52,973 bases of DNA from CAXSDR01 sp964236445 (GTDB lineage: Bacteria; Actinomycetota; Actinomycetes; Motilibacterales; Motilibacteraceae). The DNA lies in the NCBI GenBank assembly GCA_964236445.1, contig CAXSDR010000008.1, forward strand, positions 1 to 52,973. The letters run 5' to 3'. Of this stretch, positions 7,767 to 16,504 are shown one piece after another. How positions within the stretch are numbered: the first letter of the stretch is position 1; each line of letters begins with the position of its first letter. The position numbers and the translations under genes are program-made. The notes under the pieces were generated by a model, which made no database searches, had not been told where the DNA came from, and saw nothing but the letters and a program-made list of their open reading frames with translations.

Positions 7767-8543
7767 TCAGCCGAGACGGACGAGCGCACGCCACGTGGCC
7801 GCGTCGGCCTGCCCGCTCGTGGACAGCCCGTGAGCACGTTGGAATCGCACCAGCGCAGCGCGCGTCGTCGCGCCGAAGCGGTTGTCGGGGCGCATGCCGA
7901 GCAGCGTCTGCAGGCGTGTGACAGCCGCACCGCGGCTGCCGAGCCCGAGCAGGGGGGTCGCCGACGGCGTAGGCACGAGCCGCGTCGAGCGCACCGGTTG
8001 GCGGAACACCTCGGACACCCAGACCCGGTCGCCGCGAATCGCGATGCCGATGCCGACCTCGGTGAACTGGCCGTCGAGGATGTTCGCGCGGTGGGCCGGG
8101 CTGGCGAGGAAGGCGCGGTGCAGGCCGGCGACGTCGTTGCCGAAGCCGACGTTCTCCCCGACCCAGCGATAGCTGCGGACCGCGGTGGTCAGTTGCGGGT
8201 TGTGCGCGAGCTGCTGCGACGAGGCCATCCGCGTCGCCTGTGAGCGCGCGACGCTGACCAGGTCACCGCGCGTGACGTAGGGGCTGCGTCCCGCCGCGAC
8301 CCGGCTGGCGTTGGTGAGCGCGACGAACTGGCGCTCCTCGGCAACGGCGGCGCCGTCGGGGGCGACCACGACGGCGGGGACGACGCTGGGAACGGTGGCG
8401 AGCGCGACGGTGCCGGGCAGGGGACGCGCTGAGGTGGCGGCCGATGCCGGTGAGGCGAAGGCGATCCACCCCGACAGGAGCACCGTCGCCCCGACCGTCG
8501 CGACTCGCGCGGCGCGCGTGCCGACGGCTCGTGTGGTCAGCAA
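7767..8543 (-). CDS. Secreted CAP/SCP domain protein with peptidoglycan-binding domain
   Basis: A 258-residue exported protein. A signal peptide (VATVGATVLLSGWIAFASPASA) is followed by a bacterial CAP/SCP (YkwD-like) domain from about residue 75: FVALTNASRVAAGRSP, ARSQATRMASSQQLAHNP, WVGENVGFG, SPAHRANIL and VWVSEVF. The C-terminal 60 residues are a peptidoglycan-binding_1 repeat (GSRGAAVTRLQTLLG, TRAALVRFQRAHGL, DAATWRALV). A much longer frame is open upstream, but it runs antisense through the DNA glycosylase gene and is not real. The TTG at 8543 with GGGAG seven bases upstream is the best start. The gene is divergent from the glycosylase. It probably acts in the cell wall; CAP enzymatic activity is not established. 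Confidence 0.85.
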   Translation of the reverse strand: MLTTRAVGTRAARVATVGATVLLSGWIAFASPASAATSARPLPGTVALATVPSVVPAVVVAPDGAAVAEERQFVALTNASRVAAGRSPYVTRGDLVSVARSQATRMASSQQLAHNPQLTTAVRSYRWVGENVGFGNDVAGLHRAFLASPAHRANILDGQFTEVGIGIAIRGDRVWVSEVFRQPVRSTRLVPTPSATPLLGLGSRGAAVTRLQTLLGMRPDNRFGATTRAALVRFQRAHGLSTSGQADAATWRALVRLG

Positions 8544-8657
8544 GTGGAGCTCCCTGCGGCAGGTTCGACCATGTCCTGCGATAGGTCGACGTCTGCCGGC
8601 GGCGTTCTGTTGGCCCGCGCGGGTGACGTCGGCCTTCCGGTGAGGCAATCTGGGTCC

Positions 8658-9551
8658 GTGCCCGAGCTTCCCGAAGTCGAGGCCCTCGCCCGCTTCCTCA
8701 CCGAACGCGCCGTCGGCCGCACGGTCCGACGCGTCGACGTCGCCACCATCAACGTGCTCAAGACCTACGACCCGCCGGTCACGGCACTGGTCGGGCGCAC
8801 CGTGACTGCCGTGCACCGCCACGGCAAGTGGCTCGATGTCGTACTGCCGGCAGCCGACGGCGACGGTGCGCCGGGCGAGGAGCTGCACCTCGTCATGCAC
8901 CTCGCCCGAGCCGGCTGGCTGCGCTGGAGCGACGCCCTGGCGCCCGCGCCGCCCAAGCCCGGCAAGGGCCCGATCGGCCTGCGCGTGCATCTCGACGACG
9001 CGTCGGGCTTCGACCTCACCGAGGCCGGCACGCAGAAGCGGCTCGCCGTCCATGTCGTACGCGACCCCGCCACCGTCCGGGGGATCGCCACCCTGGGCCC
9101 CGAGCCGCTGGACCCGGCGTTCAGCGTCGAGGTGCTCGCGGGGATCCTGCGCGCCGCGGGCAGGTCGCAGGTGAAGGGCGTGCTGCGCGACCAGTCCGTG
9201 ATCGCGGGCATCGGCAACGCCTACTCCGACGACGTGCTGCACGCCGCCCGGCTCTCGCCCTACAAACCCGCCAGCAACCTCGATGCCGAAGAGGTGCTGC
9301 GGCTGCACGCGGCGATCGGGTCGGTGCTGCACGACGCCGTCGGGCGGTCCGTCGGGCTCGCAGCAGGCCAGCTCAAGGCCGAGAAGAAGACGGGGATGCG
9401 GGTGCACGGGCGCTCCGGGCAGCCGTGCCCGGTGTGCGGCGACACGGTGCGTGAGGTCTCGTTTGCAGACCGTTCGATGCAGTATTGCCCGACCTGCCAG
9501 ACCGGGGGTCAGGTGCTCGCCGACCGGCGCCTCTCCAAGCTGATCAAGTAG
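8658..9551 (+). CDS. Fpg/Nei family DNA glycosylase/AP lyase
   Basis: A 297-residue base-excision repair enzyme that removes oxidised bases and cleaves the abasic site. The GTG at 8658 gives the mandatory N-terminus PELPEVEAL after Met removal, with Pro as the catalytic nucleophile and Glu next to it; upstream frame extension would bury it. Other features are a HGKWLDV strand with the conserved Lys, GIGNAYSDDVLHAA (helix-two-turn-helix) and a C-terminal zinc finger (CPVC...CPTC). The VLKTYDPPV segment after strand 1 suggests an actinobacterial Nei/Fpg2-like branch, so I do not assign mutM. It is divergent from the CAP gene. CAATCT 6 nt before the GTG may be a weak leaderless -10. Confidence 0.88.
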   Translation: MPELPEVEALARFLTERAVGRTVRRVDVATINVLKTYDPPVTALVGRTVTAVHRHGKWLDVVLPAADGDGAPGEELHLVMHLARAGWLRWSDALAPAPPKPGKGPIGLRVHLDDASGFDLTEAGTQKRLAVHVVRDPATVRGIATLGPEPLDPAFSVEVLAGILRAAGRSQVKGVLRDQSVIAGIGNAYSDDVLHAARLSPYKPASNLDAEEVLRLHAAIGSVLHDAVGRSVGLAAGQLKAEKKTGMRVHGRSGQPCPVCGDTVREVSFADRSMQYCPTCQTGGQVLADRRLSKLIK

Positions 9552-9583
9552 CGCCGGGCGCCTGTCACGGCTTCATCCGCGCA

Positions 9584-9589
9584 TAGACT
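9584..9589 (+). promoter_or_regulatory. Predicted -10 box for the DUF4012 gene
   Basis: TAGACT, followed by GCCGG, lies about 80 bp before the GTG of the DUF4012 gene. The same TAGACTG(C/G)CGG string recurs at 13555 and 39065, each upstream of a plus-strand gene. A CTGTCA stretch 16 bp upstream could serve as -35. Confidence 0.4.
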
Positions 9590-9667
9590 GCCGGAGTTTT
9601 CCCGGCCTCGTACGCGAGGACCGCCCAGCACCATCGTCCGACCGTCCCCGTCCTCTGGACTCGCCTC

Positions 9668-11716
9668 GTGACCCTGCACGACGACACGCCCACGGCCTTC
9701 TCCCGCCCGCTCGCCCCCGAGACGATCGGTGAGGCGGAGCCCGCGTCGGGAGCAGCGCTGCCCCCGTCCCGACGCGTCCGGGTGCTCCGTCGCGTGCGCC
9801 CCCGGCGACCCAGCCGGTGGTTCGTGGCGTGGGCCGTCGCGGCCCTGCTCGTCGCAGGCGCCGCGGGGTTCGTCACGTGGCTCGGCATCGGGCTGCTCGG
9901 TGCGTCGCGTGACATCAAGGCCTCCGCCGACGCGGGGCAGGCACAGCTCACCCAGTTCAAGACGGCGGCCACGGGCGGCGACCGGGCGACGGCCGAGAGC
10001 TATCTCGCGGCTGCCGACGCCAACCTCGCGCATGCCCGCCTCCGGGCCCGTGACCCACAGGTCCGGGTCGCCGCGCACCTGCCGATCCTGTCGACGCCGG
10101 TGGCCGACCTGCACCACCTGCTGAGCGCCGCGACGACCATCGCGGCAGCAGGGCACAGCGGTCTCGACGTCTACAGCCAGCTCTCTGGCGGCTCGTCCGT
10201 GATCTACTCCAACGGCAGGTTCGACATCCCGGCGCTGCGCTCACTCACAGTCAGCGCCTCGGCCATCGACATGCAGATGGCGTCGGCCGAGTCGGACCTC
10301 CTGCAGGTCAAGGGCACCGGGCTCAGGGAGAACGGCGTCCTCACCGCCCGCAACAGCGCGCTCACCCAGGTGCGCTCGCTGCGCAAGCAGATGACCGACG
10401 CGCTGCCGGTCCTCAGGGTGCTTCCCGACGCGGTCGGGGCCTCCGGCCCGCGCAACTACCTCGTCGCGGTCATGAACCCGGCAGAGCTGCGGGCGTCGGG
10501 CGGTGCGCCGCTGTCGGTCGCCGAGCTGCACTTCGACAACGGCCAGCTGACGCGCGGGCTCACGGGGACGACGTCGGAACTCACCGCGGGGCCCAACAAC
10601 ACGGTCAACACGCCGATCGCGTGGCCGCACGACCCGAAGGACCGGTTCTACATCGCCACGAAGGGCATGCCTGGCAAGGCGCCCTTCGTCAACTCCAACT
10701 TCAATCCCGACTTCCGCGTCTCCGGGGCCAATATGGCGGCGGCGTGGGGTGCCGAGTTCCCCAAGAAGATCGACGGCGTCATCGCGCTCGACACCAACGC
10801 CATCGCCCAGGTCTTGGCCGCTAGCGGTCCGATCGTCACGGAAGGCTACGGGCAGGTCGACGCGACGAATCTGCAGAGGAAGATCCTCGAGGACGCTTAC
10901 ACGCCGGAACTTGCCGGCAGACGGCACTCCTTGAACGTCGAACTCATGGACGCCTTCGTCGCCCGCCTCCAACAGGGTAGTTCGCTGGTAGTCAGCGCCA
11001 AGCGGCTTGCCGCTGCAGTGCCCGGGCGCCACCTGCAGTTGTGGTTCGCCGACCCCGAACTGCGGGCGCTGAGCGCCAGCAAGCGATACGACGGTGCAGT
11101 CGCCACTCCGGAGACCGGCGACCACATCGCTGTCTACACGCAGAATGGCAACGCCTCCAAGACCGACGTCTTCCAGGATCGTTCGGTTAGCGATGCGATC
11201 GTGCTGGCAGCAGACGGCTCGGCCATGGTCACCCGCACGGTCACGATTCGGAACACCTTCACGGTGACCAACCCGGTGCAGTCCACGGTGAAGAGGGACT
11301 ATCTCTCCGGCTGGATGCGTCCTGGTGTCATCGCCATACTGCCCAAGGGTGCCGTGGTGACCAGGGAGCCGGTCGGCACAATGAAACCGTTGCCGCAAGG
11401 TGTCGACCAGGACGGTCGACCCTTCTACAAGAGCAACATGGAGATCGCGCCTGGGGCCACCGGCACCTGGGTCCTGCAGTTCAAGGTCCCGAAGCTGGCG
11501 GTCGTGTCCGGGAGCTCCATGACCCTGGACCTGCTCGCCGAGCCGCAGTCGATGGCAACCGTGGAGCAGGTCCACGTCGAGGTGACGCCGCCGGCCGGCT
11601 GGACCGCGACTGCGGCGACCGGCGACGGCGCGTCGATCGCCTCGGGCAAGGCCGTCATGGACGTGCCCGTGGACCGCGTACGTTCCGCGACGGTCACGCT
11701 GCAGGCCGGCTCGTGA
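9668..11716 (+). CDS. DUF4012 domain membrane protein
   Basis: A 682-residue protein with a basic cytosolic N-terminus (RRVRVLRRVRPRRPSR to residue 50), one membrane segment at about 51-76 and a large extracellular region. The DUF4012 core is recognised by NYLVAVMNPAELRASGGAPLSVAEL and the following ATWGAEFPKKIDGVIALD-like block (AAWGAEFPKKIDGVIALD), typical of actinobacterial proteins encoded near exopolysaccharide loci. Start is GTG, and the 3' end overlaps the rhodanese gene by GTGA. Its exact role is unknown. Position at the edge of the rhamnose and polysaccharide genes suggests envelope assembly, by context only. Confidence 0.83.
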   Translation: MTLHDDTPTAFSRPLAPETIGEAEPASGAALPPSRRVRVLRRVRPRRPSRWFVAWAVAALLVAGAAGFVTWLGIGLLGASRDIKASADAGQAQLTQFKTAATGGDRATAESYLAAADANLAHARLRARDPQVRVAAHLPILSTPVADLHHLLSAATTIAAAGHSGLDVYSQLSGGSSVIYSNGRFDIPALRSLTVSASAIDMQMASAESDLLQVKGTGLRENGVLTARNSALTQVRSLRKQMTDALPVLRVLPDAVGASGPRNYLVAVMNPAELRASGGAPLSVAELHFDNGQLTRGLTGTTSELTAGPNNTVNTPIAWPHDPKDRFYIATKGMPGKAPFVNSNFNPDFRVSGANMAAAWGAEFPKKIDGVIALDTNAIAQVLAASGPIVTEGYGQVDATNLQRKILEDAYTPELAGRRHSLNVELMDAFVARLQQGSSLVVSAKRLAAAVPGRHLQLWFADPELRALSASKRYDGAVATPETGDHIAVYTQNGNASKTDVFQDRSVSDAIVLAADGSAMVTRTVTIRNTFTVTNPVQSTVKRDYLSGWMRPGVIAILPKGAVVTREPVGTMKPLPQGVDQDGRPFYKSNMEIAPGATGTWVLQFKVPKLAVVSGSSMTLDLLAEPQSMATVEQVHVEVTPPAGWTATAATGDGASIASGKAVMDVPVDRVRSATVTLQAGS

Positions 11717-12039
11717 TTGCGCAGACGGTCGCCGCCGACCTGCCGACCGACCTGGCCGACGTGCTCGTCGTCGACGTACGCCAGACCGACGAGTGGGATG
11801 CCGGACACGTCGCGGGCTCCCTGCACATCGCGCTGATGGAGCTGCCGCAGCGGCTGGGGGAGCTGCCCGAGGAGCCGTTCCTCGTCGTGTGCCGCGTCGG
11901 CAGCCGCTCGGCCAGCGCGGTGCAGTGGCTGCAGGAGCAGGGCTTCGCCGCGACCAACCTGGCTGACGGGCTGTTCGCCTGGGTCGAGGCCGGGCGCCCG
12001 CTGGTGGGCTCCGACGGGCAGCCCGGCTACGTCAGCTGA
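11713..12039 (+). CDS. Rhodanese-like domain protein
   Basis: A single 108-residue rhodanese domain, cytosolic. Motifs are VVDVRQTDEWDAGHVAGSLHIAL at the N-terminus, the active-site loop VCRVGSRSASA with the catalytic cysteine in CRVGSRS, and the closing DGLFAWVEAGRPL. It would transfer or sense sulfane sulfur; the acceptor is not known. The GTG start overlaps the DUF4012 stop (GTGA), so it is translationally coupled to an envelope protein with no obvious sulfur link. The 3' end overlaps the convergent rfbC gene by 13 bp. Confidence 0.9.
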   Translation: MIAQTVAADLPTDLADVLVVDVRQTDEWDAGHVAGSLHIALMELPQRLGELPEEPFLVVCRVGSRSASAVQWLQEQGFAATNLADGLFAWVEAGRPLVGSDGQPGYVS

Positions 12040-12644
12040 GCACCTGAGCGCAGGCCGGCATAGAACTCCCGGCACTGCGCGAAGTCGGGCAGCAGCCCCT
12101 GCTCGCGCGCCTCCGCGAGGCTCGGAGCGACCGCGTCCTTGGGCGACAGCAGGAGCGCCACCTCGGTCGGCCAGGCGATCGCGAGCTCCGGGTCGAGCGG
12201 GTTGACCGCATGCTCGCGCGTCGGCGCATAGCCCTCGGAGCAGAGGTAGGTCACGGTCGCGCCGTCGGTCAGGGCCAGGAAGGCGTGGCCGAGTCCTTCG
12301 GACAGATAGATCGCGCGGCGGTCGACGTCCTCAAGCAGCACCGAGTCCCAGGTGCCGTACGTCGGTGACCCGACCCGGATGTCGACGACGACGTCGAGCA
12401 CCGCACCGGTGACGCACGTGACGTACTTCGCCTGCCCGGGCGGCACGTCGGCGAAGTGCAGGCCACGCAGGGTGCCGCGGCTGCTCACCGAGCAGTTGGC
12501 CTGCGCCAGGTGCAATGGCTGCCCGACGGCCTCGCGGAAGGCCGCCTCGGTGAACCACTCGAGGAACACCCCGCGGTCGTCGCGGTGCTGGCGCGGCGTG
12601 ATCTCCCACGCGTCGGGAACCCGCAGCTCGCGGATCGCTGTCAT
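12027..12644 (-). CDS. rfbC: dTDP-4-dehydrorhamnose 3,5-epimerase
   Basis: A 205-residue cupin enzyme (RmlC/RfbC) that epimerises C3 and C5 of dTDP-4-keto-6-deoxyglucose, the third step to dTDP-L-rhamnose. Recognised by RGVFLEWFTEAAF, LAQANCSVSSRGTLRGLHF, which contains the catalytic His, the YVTCVTGAVLDVVVDIRVGSPTYG block and YLSEGLGHAFLAL. The ATG overlaps the rfbA stop (ATGA, 12641-12644), so rfbA-rfbC form an operon. The 3' end runs 13 bp into the convergent rhodanese gene. Length and motifs are normal for the family. Confidence 0.95.
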   Translation of the reverse strand: MTAIRELRVPDAWEITPRQHRDDRGVFLEWFTEAAFREAVGQPLHLAQANCSVSSRGTLRGLHFADVPPGQAKYVTCVTGAVLDVVVDIRVGSPTYGTWDSVLLEDVDRRAIYLSEGLGHAFLALTDGATVTYLCSEGYAPTREHAVNPLDPELAIAWPTEVALLLSPKDAVAPSLAEAREQGLLPDFAQCREFYAGLRSGAQLT

Positions 12645-13510
12645 CGCGGACCTTCCAGCAGGGACATCAGATATTCGCCATAGCCGCTCTTGATCAGGGG
12701 TTCGGCGAGCGCCCGCAGGCCGTCGTCGTCGATCCAGCCATTGGACCAGGCGATCTCCTCGATGCAGCCGATCTTCTGGCCCTGGCGCGCCTCGATGACC
12801 CGGACGAACTCGCTCGCCTGCATCATCGACTCGAAGGTGCCGGTGTCGAGCCAGGCGGTGCCGCGCGGGAGGACGCTCACGTGAAGTGTGCCTCGGCGGA
12901 GGTATTCGGCGTTGACGCCCGTGATCTCGAGCTCGCCGCGCGGGCTGGGCCGCAGCTCGCGGGCCACCTCGACGACATCGGCGTCATAGAAGTAGATGCC
13001 CGGCACCGCATAGTTGCTCTTGGGCTTTGTGGGCTTTTCCTCGATGCTGACGGCGCGACCCTCTGCATCGAATTCGACGACGCCATAAGCAGTCGGCTCG
13101 GCGACGTGATAAGCGAAGATGCGGCCACCCTCGACAGACGTGCACGCCCGCAGGCGGTTGTCGAGCCCTTCACCGTGGAAGATGTTGTCGCCGAGCACGA
13201 GTGCGGCGCCCTGCCCGTCGAGGAACGTCTCACCGATGAGGAACGCCTGCGCGAGCCCGTCGGGCTTGGGCTGCACCGCGTAGTCGATGCGCATGCCCAG
13301 CTCGGACCCGTCGCCGAGAAGGCGCTGGAACGCCGAGCGGTCGTGCGGGGTGGTGATGATGAGGACCTCGCGCAGGCCCGCCTGGAGCAATGTGGAAAGG
13401 GGATAATAGACCATCGGCTTGTCATAGACCGGCATGAGCTGCTTGCTGATCGCCCGGGTGATCGGGTGCAGCCGGCTTCCCGTGCCGCCGGCCAGAATGA
13501 TTCCGCGCAT
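12641..13510 (-). CDS. rfbA: Glucose-1-phosphate thymidylyltransferase
   Basis: A 289-residue nucleotidyltransferase (RmlA/RfbA) that makes dTDP-glucose from dTTP and glucose-1-phosphate, the first rhamnose step. The N-terminal signature GGTGSRLHPITRAISKQLMP is intact, followed by YDKPMVYYPLSTLL, VLGDNIFHG, the EEKPTKPKS loop and a DTGTFESMMQAS block. A longer frame is open upstream, but it lies antisense to rfbB. The ATG at 13510 is supported by TAGTGT 7 nt upstream, a leaderless promoter. It is divergent from rfbB across 87 bp. Confidence 0.95.
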   Translation of the reverse strand: MRGIILAGGTGSRLHPITRAISKQLMPVYDKPMVYYPLSTLLQAGLREVLIITTPHDRSAFQRLLGDGSELGMRIDYAVQPKPDGLAQAFLIGETFLDGQGAALVLGDNIFHGEGLDNRLRACTSVEGGRIFAYHVAEPTAYGVVEFDAEGRAVSIEEKPTKPKSNYAVPGIYFYDADVVEVARELRPSPRGELEITGVNAEYLRRGTLHVSVLPRGTAWLDTGTFESMMQASEFVRVIEARQGQKIGCIEEIAWSNGWIDDDGLRALAEPLIKSGYGEYLMSLLEGPR

Positions 13511-13517
13511 GCGCGAC

Positions 13518-13523
13518 ACACTA
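13518..13523 (-). promoter_or_regulatory. Predicted leaderless -10 box of rfbAC
   Basis: TAGTGT on the minus strand ends 7 nt before the rfbA ATG, an exact TANNNT match at leaderless spacing. It shares the short divergent region with the rfbB promoter. Confidence 0.45.
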
Positions 13524-13554
13524 GCGGGGGTCACGGCGGGAAATCTGATCCCTT

Positions 13555-13560
13555 TAGACT
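13555..13560 (+). promoter_or_regulatory. Predicted -10 box of rfbBD
   Basis: TAGACT in the context CTTTAGACTGGCGG lies 37 bp before the rfbB GTG, with the ribosome-binding stretch GAGGGGAG at 13581-13588 between them. The same core occurs before the DUF4012 and DUF6311 genes. Confidence 0.4.
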
Positions 13561-13597
13561 GGCGGCCAACTGACGCCACCGAGGGGAGACAGTCGTC

Positions 13598-14596
13598 GTG
13601 CGGATGCTCGTCACCGGCGGAGCCGGCTTCATCGGCTCCCACTTCGTCCGCACCGTCCTCCAAGGCGGCTATCCCGATCTGCCCGCCCTCGCCGATGCCG
13701 AGGTCGTGGTCCTCGACAAGCTCACCTACGCCGGCAACCGCGAGAATCTGGCACCGGTCGCCGACTCTGCGCGCCTGCGCTTCGTCGAGGGCGACATCCT
13801 CGACGTGCAGCTCGTCGACGAGCTGGTGGCCCAGGTCGACGCGGTCGTCCACTTCGCCGCGGAGTCGCACGTCGACCGCTCGATCCTGGGCGCATCCGAC
13901 TTCGTGATGACCAACGTCGTCGGGACCCAGACGCTGCTCGACGCGGCCCTCAAGCACTCGCTCGGGCGCTTCGTGCACGTGTCGACCGACGAGGTCTACG
14001 GCTCGATCGACTCCGGGTCGTGGGACGAGGCCCAACCACTGGAGCCCAACTCGCCCTACGCCGCGTCCAAGGCGTCGAGCGACCTGCTGGCGCGGGCCTA
14101 CGCGCGCACCCACGGCCTGCACGTGACGGTCACGCGGTGCTCCAACAACTACGGCCCCTACCAGTTCCCCGAGAAGGTCATGCCGCTGTTCATCAGCAAC
14201 CTGCTCGACGGGTTGACGGTGCCGCTCTACGGCGACGGGCTCAACGTGCGCGACTGGCTGCACGTCGACGACCACTGCCGCGGCATCGCGCTGGTGCTGC
14301 AGGGCGGCCGCGCCGGCGAGGTCTACAACATCGGCGGCGGCACCGAGCTGCCCAACCGCGAGCTGACCGAGCGGCTGCTCGCGGCGTGCGGCAAGGACTG
14401 GTCCTCCGTCGTGCCGGTCGAGGACCGCAAGGGTCACGACCGCCGCTACTCCGTCGACATCTCGAAGATCACCGACGAGCTCGGCTACGCCCCTCGGGTG
14501 CCGTTCGAGCAGGGCCTGGCCGAGACGGTGGCGTGGTACCGCGACAACCGAGCCTGGTGGGAGCCGCTCAAGGCCCGCGCGGCGCTGGCCGGCTGA
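13598..14596 (+). CDS. rfbB: dTDP-glucose 4,6-dehydratase
   Basis: A 332-residue SDR-family enzyme (RmlB) that converts dTDP-glucose to dTDP-4-keto-6-deoxyglucose with NAD. The Rossmann motif GGAGFIGSHFVR is at the start, HVSTDEVYGS carries the catalytic Thr-Asp-Glu, and SPYAASKASSD supplies the Tyr-x3-Lys pair. RCSNNYGPYQFPEKVMPLF and GDGLNVRDWLHVDDHCRG are family hallmarks. GTG at 13598 follows GAGGGGAG at 9 nt spacing; an ATG two codons later is the alternative. Its stop overlaps the rfbD start (TGATG), so the two are co-translated. Confidence 0.95.
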   Translation: MRMLVTGGAGFIGSHFVRTVLQGGYPDLPALADAEVVVLDKLTYAGNRENLAPVADSARLRFVEGDILDVQLVDELVAQVDAVVHFAAESHVDRSILGASDFVMTNVVGTQTLLDAALKHSLGRFVHVSTDEVYGSIDSGSWDEAQPLEPNSPYAASKASSDLLARAYARTHGLHVTVTRCSNNYGPYQFPEKVMPLFISNLLDGLTVPLYGDGLNVRDWLHVDDHCRGIALVLQGGRAGEVYNIGGGTELPNRELTERLLAACGKDWSSVVPVEDRKGHDRRYSVDISKITDELGYAPRVPFEQGLAETVAWYRDNRAWWEPLKARAALAG

Positions 14597-15447
14597 TGCG
14601 CTGGCTGGTCACGGGCGCTGCGGGAATGCTCGGCAGCGATGTCGTGCGGGCGGCGCGCGGCGCCGGCAACGAGGTCGACGCACGCGACCGTCGGTCGCTC
14701 GACGTCCTCGACCAGGCTGCGGTGACCGCTGCCGTTGCGGCGGCCGATGTCGTGGTCAACTGCGCCGCGTGGACCGATGTCGACGGCGCCGAGGCGGCCG
14801 AGAAGGCGGCGACGCGCGTCAACGGGGAGGCCGTCACGAGCCTGGCCACGGCGTGCCGGAGCGTCGGCGCGAGGCTGGTGCACGTCTCGACCGACTACGT
14901 CTTCGCGGGCGATGCCACGAGTCCCTATGCCGAGGACGCCCCGACCGACCCGATCAACGCCTACGGCCGCTCCAAGCTCGTGGGCGAGCAGGCGGTGCTG
15001 CGCGAGCTGCCCGAGGCCGGCTACGTTGTGCGCACCGCCTGGCTCTATGGCGCGCAGGGCAAGAACTTCGTGGCGACGATGGCAAGGTTGGCGGCCGACC
15101 GCGGCCCCGACGGGCCGGTCGACGTCGTCGTCGACCAGCTGGGCCAGCCCACGTGGTCCGGCGACCTCGCGCAGCAGGTCGTGGCGCTTGTCGTAGCCGA
15201 TGCGCCCCCCGGCGTCTACCACGGCACCGCAGGCGGGCAGGCGACGTGGTTCGATCTGGCCCGCGAGGTCTTCCGGCTGACCGGTCATGATCCCGAGCGC
15301 GTACGCCCCACCACGAGCGCGGCCTACGTCCGCCCGGCTCGGCGCCCCGGCTACAGCGTTCTCGGCCACGACCGGTGGGCGGCCGCCGGTCTTCTGCCGC
15401 TGCGGACCTGGCACGCGGCGCTGGCCGAGCACCTCGGGTCAGCCTAA
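14596..15447 (+). CDS. rfbD: dTDP-4-dehydrorhamnose reductase
   Basis: A 283-residue SDR enzyme (RmlD) that completes dTDP-L-rhamnose with NAD(P)H. It has GAAGMLGSDVV at the N-terminus, NCAAWTDVDGAE, the HVSTDYVFAGD block with the catalytic Ser-Thr region, NAYGRSKLVGEQ with the Tyr-x3-Lys pair, RTAWLYG and the CHG-equivalent GVYHGTAGGQATW. ATG at 14596 overlaps the rfbB stop. The 3' end overlaps the convergent WecG-family gene by 9 bp. All four rhamnose genes are thus in the window, as two divergent two-gene operons. Confidence 0.94.
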   Translation: MRWLVTGAAGMLGSDVVRAARGAGNEVDARDRRSLDVLDQAAVTAAVAAADVVVNCAAWTDVDGAEAAEKAATRVNGEAVTSLATACRSVGARLVHVSTDYVFAGDATSPYAEDAPTDPINAYGRSKLVGEQAVLRELPEAGYVVRTAWLYGAQGKNFVATMARLAADRGPDGPVDVVVDQLGQPTWSGDLAQQVVALVVADAPPGVYHGTAGGQATWFDLAREVFRLTGHDPERVRPTTSAAYVRPARRPGYSVLGHDRWAAAGLLPLRTWHAALAEHLGSA

Positions 15448-16329
15448 GCGGCGCTGCCGGATCAGCTCACGAGCGGCGAGGGTGGCGTAGCGCACGTTGC
15501 CGATGAGGTAGCGGCGCCATAGCCGTCGCGGCTCGCTGAGCAGGCGATGAACCCACTCGAGCCCGGTGCCGTGCAGATAGGCGGGCGCCTCGGGCTTCTG
15601 CCCCGAGAGGAAGTCGAACGCCGCTCCGACCCCGAGCAGCACGCAGCTGACATGCGGGACGAGACCCGCGATCACGTGGTCCTGGCGGGGGGTGCCGATG
15701 CCGACCCACACCAGGTGCGCGCCCGAGGCGTTGATGATCTCGGCGTACTCCCGGATGTCCTCATCGGTCGGGTCGCGGAATGGCGGGGCCGTCATGCCGA
15801 CGATCTCGGAGCCGGGGTAGTCCTCCTTGAGGCTGCGGCAGAGGTCGTCGAGAGACTCCATCGTGCCGCCGAGCAGGAAGTGCGTCATGCCGCCGCGGGC
15901 GAGCAGGGCCTTCATGAGATCCGGCCCGCGGACGGGGCCGCGCGCGCGCTCGCCAGTGCGCAGCCGGTAGAACCACGACACAGGCGTGCCGTCGGGCAGG
16001 TTGTAAGCACGCTCGTTGAGCAGCTCGATGAAGCCCGGGTTCTTGTCGGCAAGGGTCAGTGTGTAGGCGTTCACCAGGTGCACGGCCAGGGGTCGGCGGT
16101 CGAGCGCGGCGGCCGTGATGTGGTCGGCGGCGTCCTCGGGATCGATGTCCACGATGTTGACGCCGCCGAAGCGGAACGAGCCCTCGAGGGCGGTCGCGAC
16201 GAGCGGGTCGGCGCGTCCCAGGAGGTCGCGGGTCGGGTGGAACACGGGACTGACCGTAACCGACGCGTCATTCGATGCCGAATCGCCACGCTCACGCATG
16301 GTCACATCCGACTCACTCAACACGCTCAT
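15439..16329 (-). CDS. WecG/TagA/CpsF family glycosyltransferase (GT26)
   Basis: A 296-residue membrane-associated sugar transferase of family GT26, whose members usually add the second sugar to an undecaprenyl-diphosphate-linked residue (ManNAcA in WecG, ManNAc in TagA). Signatures are VHLVNAYTLTLADKNP, the NLPDGTPVSWFYRL segment with the catalytic Asp region, FLLGGTMESLDDL, VGIGTPRQDHVIA and GVGAAFDFLSGQKPEAP. The C-terminus is basic and amphipathic (LWRRYLIGNVRYATLAARELIRQRR), as expected for membrane docking. The first 30 residues are non-conserved. GGAGA precedes the ATG. It convergently overlaps rfbD. No initiating phosphoglycosyltransferase gene is beside it. Confidence 0.9.
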   Translation of the reverse strand: MSVLSESDVTMRERGDSASNDASVTVSPVFHPTRDLLGRADPLVATALEGSFRFGGVNIVDIDPEDAADHITAAALDRRPLAVHLVNAYTLTLADKNPGFIELLNERAYNLPDGTPVSWFYRLRTGERARGPVRGPDLMKALLARGGMTHFLLGGTMESLDDLCRSLKEDYPGSEIVGMTAPPFRDPTDEDIREYAEIINASGAHLVWVGIGTPRQDHVIAGLVPHVSCVLLGVGAAFDFLSGQKPEAPAYLHGTGLEWVHRLLSEPRRLWRRYLIGNVRYATLAARELIRQRRLG

Positions 16330-16504
16330 GGTTCTCCGTTCGACCGCAAACTTTGTGTCTCACCAACCCAGATGCACTAGAGCATCGACTTGGTTCAGTG
16401 CGATCTTCACTAAGTTCGGGCAGGCATCAGCGCTGTGGCCGAAGCGCCCGAGCGGCTCCTGGAACATGGAATACTTCGTCCTCGACCTCTCGGGCCGCAG
16501 CCCG

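Noticed and set aside
10241..11575. 444-codon minus-strand frame
   Set aside because: Antisense to the DUF4012 coding region, without a ribosome-binding site or a motif.
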